Shown here one piece after another: positions 1 through 10,300 of a DNA stretch of 31,924 nt. The DNA is from Chromera velia (taxonomy: Eukaryota > Sar > Chromeraceae), in contig JAHBMJ010000022.1 in NCBI GenBank assembly GCA_018398765.1, positions 27,501 through 59,424 on the forward strand. The letters are read 5' to 3'. Each line of letters opens with the position of its first letter. The first letter of the stretch is position 1. The position numbers and the translations under genes are program-made. The notes under the pieces were generated by a model. The model searched no databases. It worked only from the letters and a program-made list of their open reading frames with translations, and had not been told where the DNA came from.

Positions 1-347
1 TCGCGCTCTCGAGGGGGCTGCTGGGCATTGAGTGACTGTGTTCAAAATTACTCATCGCATTGTTTGTTTTTTTGTGCGGGACTTTGGATCGTCGTCATAC
101 GTACTTGGGTCTTCTTAGTAGTGAGAGGCAGTAAATGACTGACTGACTGACTGACTGACTGACTGACTGACTGACTGACAATATGTGTGTGTTTGCGCCG
201 ACCTGTGCTGTGCTAGTGTTTCTGTGCCTGCGGACTCGCCAGAAGAGCAGATCGATCTTGGGGGGAGCAGCGAAAGTGTGCTTGCTCCTTGTCCAGGCTG
301 AGACTGAATTGACTGACGACACTTTTCTTTCTGCTTCATGCATGCAG
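1..347. other. Intron or upstream gene sequence
   Basis: No exon can be supported here. The stretch ends in an acceptor (catgcag) at 347 that opens the first visible EGF exon, so it is most likely intron of the receptor gene. It holds a tetranucleotide repeat at 136-179. Confidence 0.5.
136..179. repeat. (TGAC)n microsatellite
   Basis: About eleven copies of the tetranucleotide GACT/TGAC. It is the reverse complement of the GTCA arrays found later at splice donors of the same gene, so here the repeat is in the opposite orientation. Confidence 0.9.
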
Positions 348-455
348 CGACCCACAACTGTCACACCGACGCCACTTGCACCGACACGGTGGGCAGCTTC
401 ACCTGTGCCTGTAACTCTGGCTTCTCAGGGGATGGCGTGAGCAGCTGTTCCCCAG
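348..455 (+). other. Exon: EGF-like module
   Basis: Phase 1-1 exon of 108 nt between catgcag and CCAG|GTACGT. Its translation contains the spacing THNCHTDATC, then GSFTCACNSGFSGDG, then a final Cys, typical of a six-cysteine EGF domain. The part of the domain before the first visible Cys probably lies in an upstream exon. Confidence 0.8.
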
Positions 456-2560
456 GTACGTGCATGGGTCTGTCTTTTCGGTCTTTTTTCTTTCTGCCTT
501 TGTGATTGTTGTTTTGCTTTGGCTTTCCGTCTGCTGGTTTTGCTCGGTGTTCATGTATCGAAAGGTTTTGGGTCGAGCGGTGCTTCTGTTGTTTCTTTCT
601 TTCGTTCTTTTTCTTGTCTGAATATACATTTGTGTTGGTGTTCGCAGCCACATGCGACGAAGTGAACGACTCTCAACCCAACACTCTCGGGACACAAGTT
701 GTGAGATCCGATAGCGGACAGACGGGAAGTACAGGCGACACCGTCACTTTCACCTACACATGTGCCTCCGGGTATTCTCTCGATAGTGCTGCGGCCGTCT
801 CCTTCTCTTGCACTGGAGATGCAGCAGGGGGGTCTACGTGGAAGGGCACACCTCCGACGTGCTCAGGTGAGGCACATGGTGCTCCCTCCACACACACACA
901 CACCACACGCATGCATGCACACTGAGACGGCACAGGCGAGAGAGAAAGTGAATCAGAGGAGGATCAAACTGCAATGCGACTCAGAGTAATGTGAAAAACC
1001 AGGCCGAAGCAGGAATCCTCTTCCTTCCGCCTTCTTCCTCGTGTTTCAGTACTCACACTGTGTGTTGTTGCGCGCCCTCATAGTCTGTTTGCACGTCTTC
1101 CTTTCATCTCAGCACTCTTGCCAAAGATTGCATGCAGTGCTGCAGGGAGCATGCGTCTATTCAAGTCCCTTTGAGTCCAACAACAGTAACTATGATAACA
1201 CATGCGTGGGCGTCGCAAACAGACAAAAACAAAAAACGCCCATTTGCTCCGATTTCCCGCAGCCGTCTCATGCGACGAGGTCAACGACTCGTCCCCAAAC
1301 ACCCTGAGTGCGGAAGTGACCAGAACAGACTCCGGACAGACAGGCACGACGACACAGACTGCAGTATTCACATACAGCTGCAACAACGGGTACCAACTTG
1401 TCGGTTCAGGCACGCCCACCTTCACCTGCACAGGGACGGCCTACGCCTCCTCTGTCTGGCAGGGCGGCACGGTGCCCACCTGCACAGGTGCGATGCATTC
1501 AAATGTGTTCTGTGAGTAGAGATGCTCTGAGCAAAAACATCTTTTCCCAAGGAATGAAAACACCACTTCCATGTCACTCTTTTGATCTGGAGATGGTAGA
1601 GAAAAGAGAAAAAGGAAACCTTGCAACAAAGCTGCAGATCGAGCCGAAGGGTTCTCTTCTCTCTTTAGAATATGCCTGCCTGTCTTCTTGGGCACACAAT
1701 GCAGCCGTGTCGTGCGACGAGACCACCGACAGCCAGCCCAACACACTAACCGCTCAAGTCATCCGCACTGACTCCGGACAGGCAGGCATAACCACACAGA
1801 CCGCCACTTTCACCTACAGCTGCAACAACGGGTACCAACTTGTCGGTTCAGGCACGCCCATCTTCACCTGCACAGGCACTGCATACCAAACCTCCGAGTG
1901 GCAAGGGACAGTACCGACATGCACAGTTAAGATACGCCACCTTTTCTTCTGGAGCGTGACCACAAGATTGAAGATCGTTGAAAAACGATGAGAAAAAATG
2001 CGCATTTGACTCTTCGCCAAGAAAGAAACACAGTCGTATGTCTTCGTGGGTTTCTGGCTGCCGACAGAATGAAGGAAGCATCAATTAACTTAGCTTTCTT
2101 CCCCTCCGGCCCCTGCCCAGGTGTCTGACTGGTCGGTCGACTTAATTCTTTTCTTTGTCCATCAGGGATGCACCTCCGTGTCGAAAAACTCACTCACTCA
2201 GTCTCTAACTGACCTCACGCAGCTGTGTCTTGCGACGAAGTGAACGACGGGCAACCCAATACCCGCTCTAACTCCGGACAGTCCGGCACAACCACAGACA
2301 CAGCCACCTTCACGTACAGTTGCAACAACGGGTACCAGCTTGTCGGATCCGCAACGACAACCTTCACCTACACCGCCACCGGATACGGCAGCTCGACTTG
2401 GCAGGGAGGCGCCGTGGCTTCTTGCACAGGTGAGTATCCTTCTAGCTTGCAAACGGCCTTTCAGTTTTTCTCTGTCTGTCGTGGCAGGGAGGCACGCTGC
2501 CTTCTTGCACAGGTAGGTAGCTCTCCTTTGAAGAGACTGCCTAGCCTTGTCGATTGAATC

Positions 2561-2593
<33 letters not shown>

Positions 2594-5500
2594 GTCTGTG
2601 TGTGTGTATGTGTGTGTGTGTACGATCCTCTGTTGGCTTTTCTGGATCAGCTCCCTCCTTGGGGAATTCAAGTTGCTTTCAGCAATATGAAGGAGCTCAG
2701 AAGGTCTTTCAATGGACTGACGACAGAATACGAGAAGACTCAAGACGTCCTTCGTTCGACTGTTCTTCTGCTTCAGAAAGCAGGAACCTTGCTGTGTTCT
2801 GTCTGCAGCTGTGTCATGTGACGAGGTCAACGACTCGCCCCCAAACACAATAACAGCCCAAGTGATCAGAACAGATTCCGGACAGGCAGGCACAACCACT
2901 CAGACCGCCACCTTCACCTACAGCTGCAACAACGGGTACCAACTTGTCGGTTCAGGCACTCCCACCTTCACCTGCACAGGGACTGCATACCAGACCTCTG
3001 AGTGGCAAGGGGGCACAGTGCCGATGTGCACGGGTGAGTCCAAAACGAAAAGTGACACTCGGGCTTTCATGCTATTTATTGTCCATTAGCAGCCTCAGAT
3101 TTGTTGGCACACGCTCAGATTTGTTGGCACACGCATGGCATACGCTCAGATTTGTTGGCACACGCAAGCGGCAGCTCAGAGTCAAAAGCGCTCTCCACTT
3201 TCCCTCTCAGAAATGGCTTTGCATGGACTCCAGAAAACCGGCAGTCGCTTGTGCTCCAGCATCCCGATTGTGCAATGCGAAAAAGGCTCCGGCCGCTTCT
3301 CTCTTCTGCAGCCGTCTCGTGTGACGAGGTCAACGACTCGTCCCCAAACACCCTGAGTGCGCAAGTGACCAGAACAGACTCCGGACAGACAGGCACGATG
3401 ACACAGACTGCAGTATTCACATACAGCTGCAACAACGGGTACCAACTTGTCGGTTCAGGCACGCCCACCTTCACCTGCACAGGGACGGCCTACGCCTCCT
3501 CTGAGTGGCAGGGCGGCACGGTGCCCACCTGCACAGGTGAGCAGCTTCGTCAACCGATGCTCGTCCATTTACGTCCATCAGATCCTTTCTACTGCGACAG
3601 TTAAGGCTTCACACGCTGGGACAATTTCGCCTTCTCGTTTTTGCCTTTAACAGTTCCCTCCCACACCATCACGGGAATTTTTTTAATTCGGAGGAAAAGC
3701 CGCATGCACGGATGGCCGATTATCGATTCAGATACTCATTTGCTCGCTTGCTCGCTCGCTGTGTCTGTTTTGGGGGATTGGAGGGGAGATGAGGCCTTGC
3801 TAAGGGTGAAGTGCAAAACTGGTACACGGAATACTGCATGGTCGGTTCTCAGCCAGTTAATTGTCAGAGTCTGAGACAACTCCAAAGGGGAGTGAGGCGA
3901 TCTGTTCATATTTCCATGAACGCTGCAGCCGTCTCATGCGACGAGACCACAGACAGTCAGCCCAACCCCCTGAGTGCCCAGGTGATCCGCACTGACTCCG
4001 GACAGTCTGGAACAACCACTCAGACCGCCACCTTCACCTACAGCTGCAACAACGGGTACCAACTTGTCGGTTCAGGCACGCCCACCTTCACCTGCACAGG
4101 GACGGCCTACGCCTCCTCTGAGTGGCAGGGCGGAACGGTGCCCACCTGCACAGGTGAGCTGCATTTGGTCTTTTCATCTCTTGTCTCTTTCGACACGCTC
4201 CGTTTTTGCTGTGATGAATGCCGCGCGGCATGACTACTGCAAATAAGGGACCCCGCACATTCCCTTTCGTTTTTTCCTATCTTCGGGTCTCAGAATCCGC
4301 ACCGTCTCTCTCTTTGCCACCGAGAGGACATCACGCTTTCCCGCCCTGTGCCGCACTTATTCTACAGGACCCGAGCCTGTAATGTAAACACCGAAAGCGA
4401 CAGCAACAGCAACAATCGTTCTTTTTGGCCACCGCATTGTTGCAGCTGTGTCCTGTGACGAGACCACCGACACGCAACCGAACACCCTCACCGCTCAAGT
4501 CATCCGGACTGACTCTGGACAGTCAGGCACAACCACTCAGACCGCCACCTTCACTTACAGCTGCAACAACGGGTACCAACTTGTCGGTTCAGGCACGCCC
4601 ATCTTCACCTGCACAGGGACTGCATACCAGACATCTGAGTGGCAAGGGACAGTACCGACGTGCACAGGTCCGTCACCACAACGTTTCTTTAATTCTTTCT
4701 TTTCTTTGTCGGAGCCGTACATAGGGCTGGCTGGTCGATTCACTGAAATTTCTTTCTCACATTTTATACTGCTCTTTCTTTTGTGCTGCGTCGTTCCTTC
4801 TGCTTTTCTTTCCTCTTCTTCAAACCAAAAGAAGAAGAAACGCCGGGCTGGCGAGACCAGATGGTCTGTTGACCGTCAGTCATGTTTTCTTCCCGTCTCT
4901 TCCTTCCTTCTGCTCCCTCCCGTGGCTGGCCGAGACGTCTCTTCCATCCATCTGTGCAGCCGTCTCATGCGACGAGACGACCGACACGCAGCCCAACACC
5001 CTGAGTGCCGAAGTGATCAGAACAGACTCCGGACAGTCTGGAACGACCACTCAGACTGCAATGTTCACCTACAGCTGCAAGAACGGGTACCAGCTTGTCG
5101 GTTCCGGCACTCCCACCTTCACCTGCACAGGGACTGCATACCAGACCTCTGAGTGGCAGGGTGGCACCGTACCCACTTGCACAGGTGAGTCCGAGCAACA
5201 TGCATGCCCTTTGAAAGGATACAAACGAATCCATTGCTGGACGCCTTGACCCATTCTGTACGTCAGTGCATGGATAACAAGAGAGATGGATATAGAGTCA
5301 GTTCACATACACGAAACTCAAAATAAAAATCAATCAGCCTTCCTTCCTTCCTTATGATGTTGTCGTCCGTCCCTTTCAGCAAATTGTGTGTTCTAGTGTC
5401 CGAGAAATATATTGTGCCATGGATGCACTCTGTTTTCACTTCGGTTCTTTGACACCCGTCCTCTCTCTGGAACCCCCTGCTTTTGTTTCTATGCATTCAT

Positions 5501-7337
5501 GGCTGAACTCTCTGAATGCTTCCTTCCTTCCTTCCTTTCTTCCTGCTAATTTGGGGTCCCCGCAGCCGTCCCGTGTGACGAAACCAGCGACCCGCAGCCG
5601 AACACCCCGGGGGCCAACGCCGTGCGGTCGGATGGCGGTGGACAGAGTAGGTCGACGACTGACACCGGCGTGTTCAACTACACCTGCAACACGGGGTTTG
5701 TCTTCAGTGGGAGCTCTGAGGCTCTGTTCACCTGCACAGGGGACGCCCTCGGGACTTCCTCGTGGAAGGGGACGCCTCCAGACTGCTTCAGTCAGTCAGT
5801 CAAGCAGTCAGTGAGTCAGTCAGTCAGTCAGTCAGTCAGTCAGTCAGTCAGTCAAGCAGTCAGTCAAGCAGTCAGTCAAGCAGTCAGTCAAGCAGTCAGT
5901 CAAGCAGTCAGTCAAGCAGTCAGTCAGTCAGTCAGTCAGTCAGTCAGACAGTCGGTCAGTCAGTCAGTTAGTCAGTCAGTCAGTCAGTCAGTCAGTCAGT
6001 CATGCAAGCGGTTTAATTGTCAATTATGCAGACAGGCAGGGAGGCGGGCAAGTGCGTTTGTATGTGAGAATATTATTGATCTCTCTCGCCCCGTCTCAAT
6101 CTATTTGTGTGCAGACTTTAATGAGTGCAGTAACCAGACGCACAACTGCGTGCCCGACTTCGCGACGTGCACGGACACAGAGGGGTCATTCGAGTGTTCG
6201 TGCAACGAGGGGTTTCAGGGAGACGGGGTTCAAGAGTGCGCGTGTGAGTCAGTCAGTCAGTCGTTTATCTTGTTGCATGTTTTTCCTTTTCTTTCTCTGC
6301 GCATTTAAGTGGTGTCCGTGTTCATTGAATGCCCCTTTAGCCGTTGTGTCCTTGCACCCTGGCAGCACATGGGCAGTGGGCCGGGCAGGAGAGCTCGCAT
6401 GGGAGTCGAAGTGCTCAATTTAGTTTCATACAGAATTCTTTTTCTTTTTCAGGGAGAATTCTGTATGAAAGTAAAGGATATCCTGTTATTCTGTATGAAA
6501 GTAAATGCATGGGCCGGGCAGGAGAGCTCGCATGGGAGTCGAAGTGCCCAAAGGATGATGGCAAGGTCCCATGCCGAAGTTGAAGAAAACTTTTTGATTA
6601 TTGTTCTTCTTGTTGACGTGGTCCGTCATTCTTCCTTCGAATGTATCCTCCTGCTTGTTAATGAGTTTCTGAACAATCAAGGGGACATGCGGTCGCATGC
6701 AATCATGTGCATGCCGGCCGCTAGATAGCAATCATGGCGGACAACTCAGCTCTCGGCTTCATTTTCGTTCGCGCACGTCCGCTTCATTCCGCGTTTCTCC
6801 TGATTTGTATTGCTGTTCTTCTTGTGTGCTTATGTGCAGTTACTTCGGGACCTGTGGTGAGTTTTTCTTTCGTTTTTTAAATTAAGTCTTTTTGATATTC
6901 AGATGACTAGGGTATGTATGAGAGTCCTTTGTAGTTTTTTTAGAGAGACATTCAGAGTGCAGGTCTTCTGAACTGATCGAGCATTCGACTGCATGGCAAG
7001 TGGGTGGGTGGGAGGAATATCAATCAAGGCTTCTTTACTGTTTATCAAGGATGACTGGCGAAGTCTTCTTGTTTGCCTGGTCGTGTATGTGACTTCTTTC
7101 ACCGATAGTCAATATTTCCCGTGCAGATCAGCTAACATTAAGTCCTTCTTTTCTGTCCAAGGGGATGCATTTGTATTTCTTTGTGCAGGTGAGGGTTATT
7201 TGTGAACCTGACGGCAGCACTCCAGCCGCAGAGGTGACGAGCAACTACGACACCGAGATGGCAGTCATTCAACAATGGCAAGCAGAAAACACAGGGGTGC
7301 CTGGGACTGCGGACTTGGTCGGTTTGCTCTCTTTCCT

Positions 7338-7373
<36 letters not shown>

Positions 7374-10300
7374 TGTGTGTGTTTATGCTTGCTGCATCTC
7401 CTGCTGCTGCTGCTGCTGGAGTGCCCATCCTGCATGCATGCGGTTGCAAAGAGGTGACGGAGAGGGACACATTTCAGCATTTCAAGAGAACCGCAAAGAC
7501 AGCAAGAACAGAGAGAGAGAGAGAGAGAGAAAGGCAGAGAGAAAACACATGCAACAAAAAAATGTCGGACACAAAACTCGTCGGAGCCGTGCATGTGTTT
7601 ATTCTTTGGCTCTCCCTCACACTTCCTTCCTCTTCTTTACCTCCGAGACATTAATGGCATCAGGTCTCTGCGCCGCCTTCCTTGTCACTCTGACAGGAGC
7701 GAACAAGAAGCAGACGTGTTCTGGATAAGGAAGAAAGAAGTTACGAAAAGAAGGAACACAGGAACGAAGGAAGCAACAAAGTCAAATTAAGAGGAACCCC
7801 TTCACCTTTACTTTTTCGATTCTGCAGGCGGCAAGTTCCCTCGCAGTCCTCGATGAGAAGCTGAGCGAGTGTCTTGCAGTGGCATCGCCTGCAGAGAAGG
7901 AACAAATAGCGAAGGACTCTGCCTCCTCTGCTGTGGAGACGATCTCCAACCTTCTGGTCAGTCAGTCAGTCGGGCAGACTTTTGCATTTCCTGTCTTTGC
8001 GGAAACTGACTGCGGGTCGATGCATGCACGGTCTTTTCTTTCTGTCTGTCTGTCTGTGTGCCTCCAGGATGCGATGGACTCTGAAGCTCTGGCAGGAACC
8101 GGGAGTGCCTCAGGAGGCGATTCTTCCTCTTCCTCTGACGGAGGGGGTTCTGGCAGCGGCACGACGTTGGGTGGCGTGGTGGTGGTGACAGCGCCTGCTG
8201 CTGAGAAGCCGTCGCAGGCAGACGCTGAGGTGGCGACGGCAGCAGCTGTCAAGATCCTGCAGGCAGTAGACAACATCGGTTGGTTGGTCGGTCGGGTGGG
8301 ATGGGGGCGGGGGGAATCTGTCGGCGGGGGAGTAGCTGCATGGGTGGGTCTGGACGTGAGGGAGTGGTGGAATGGGTGAGGAGGTGTGCAAGTGAATCAG
8401 GTTTGTCGCAGACAGGGAGGTAGGTGGAGGTAGGGCCATTGCTGAACGAGAACACCTTGCAAGACCCTCCTTATCTCGCCATGGACTTATCTGTGCACCC
8501 GTCTGCGTGCCCTCCCATGCATTTATGCGTTCATGCATTGATGGAAGGAAGGGAGGAAGGAAGGAAGGAAGGAAGGAATCCATCATCGATCGATCGCCTA
8601 ATTTCCCCCCTAGCTGAACATGTGCAGCCGACAACCTCGCGGAGGCAGTACCGGTCGGAGAGGTGACGGTGATCAAGACGGAGACGCTTTCCATTGCCGT
8701 CCAGAGTTCACCCCCTGATGCGACGACGGTGGAGGCAAAGTCAGAGACGGCATCAATACAACTGGAGTTGGCGGATACCACTACAATCGGTGAGTGGCTG
8801 TCTCCGTCTCCGTCCGACTCTGTCGACATGTCCCCTTTCTGTTCTGTCACAATTATGCCCGCATGTGTACCGGCTGGTGTTTCGCTCCCTCCTTGTGTCT
8901 TTCTTTCTCTCTTACCTTTTGTTTTGTCTCTTTTCGATTCCTTCTTTTTTTCTTTGTCGTTTCTCTGCACCTTCGATTTCGTGCATGGATACAGAAATTG
9001 ATTGATGAATCAGGAAAATGACAAGGAGTTGTAGAATTGATGAATACAGTTCCTGTACCATCACTCACTGCTTCTTCCTATTCATTGTCACTTCCAGCAT
9101 GATGCCACTCGCTCCTGCGTGCAGCGTCTCTGCCCCAGACGGGCGCCTACGAGGGCATCGTTCGGACGATCAGACAGTCCCTGCCCAGCAATGCGCGGTC
9201 GGACAAAAGTGACAAGGCCAGAAGGCTGACGTTGATGGAGTCAGTCAGCAACCCCGCGCCCTTCGCAGGTGCGCGCACCAGAGAGAACGGATTTGTCACC
9301 GCTGGCCTCTCCCCCTTCATCAGAATGGCGGCGCGGCAGGGAGGGGAGGTGATTGGAGGAAGTCGTACGGCTCTGATGAGTTCAGGGACGTCCTCTGCCC
9401 GTGCTGCTGGGGGAAGGTCGAGTCGCCGTCTCGCTGACGATGCCAGCGACAGTACTGCGAATTCTTTTGCGTCTGTGGACACTCAAGGGGCAGAAAGAGA
9501 GGACACAGAGAAGACCTTTGAGAAAGAGACGTCGGAGGGTGTCCGAGAGCTGGCGGAAGTCTCATTCGGCAAAAACATCGCGACGGTGGAGCTGTCATCA
9601 CCCGAGCAGAACAACCTTGTAGCCCAACGGGAGTTGATAGAGAGAGAGTGGGATGTGTACAGATTGGGAAGGACTGGAGGCGTGTGGGTGGTGGAGTGCG
9701 CACAGCTGGACGTTCAGAATGAGGAGTGGACTCACGACGGTCAGTTCTTCTCTTCCAGTCGGTTGCATTGCATGCAGACTTCCTGTTGGGATCTTTCCTT
9801 CACGTTTTTTCTTTGTTTGTTGTTTGCTTGTGTCCCTTGTGGTCTCTTCGGTTTGTCGCTGCGGGTTAGAACTCTTCTCCCTATTTCTGGCTGGCTGATC
9901 AGCTAGCTGGCTGGCTCTCTGACAACACCAAACTCCCCCCCTCTTTCTGTGTGGGTGAGTAAAGAGTGCCTGTGTGTGCAACATTGATAGAGTGTCAATT
10001 CGGTTGCAGGATGCGCAATAACCGGAGCGGACGGCGGAGAGATCACAGAGCAGCAGATTGTCTGCACTTGCGAGATCAGGGCAATGGAGGCCGTTTTCTC
10101 AATCAGCCAGAGGGTGGGTCAGTCAAGAGACCGACCGATCGATCGATCGATCGATGGCTGTTTGCATGGGCCCTTCGTTCCTTGGCCATTATTTTCATTT
10201 ATTTTCATACAGAATCATTAATATACATTCAATGGGGGCCCTTCGTTCCTTGGCCATTATTTTCATTTATTTTCATACAGAATCATTAATATACATTCAA

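Noticed and set aside
5622-6308. Open frame reading through the CAGT array as repeated VSQS/AVSQ
   Set aside because: A tetranucleotide repeat without stops is open in several frames. The array begins exactly at a phase 1 donor and the next exon has a clear acceptor, so it is intron.
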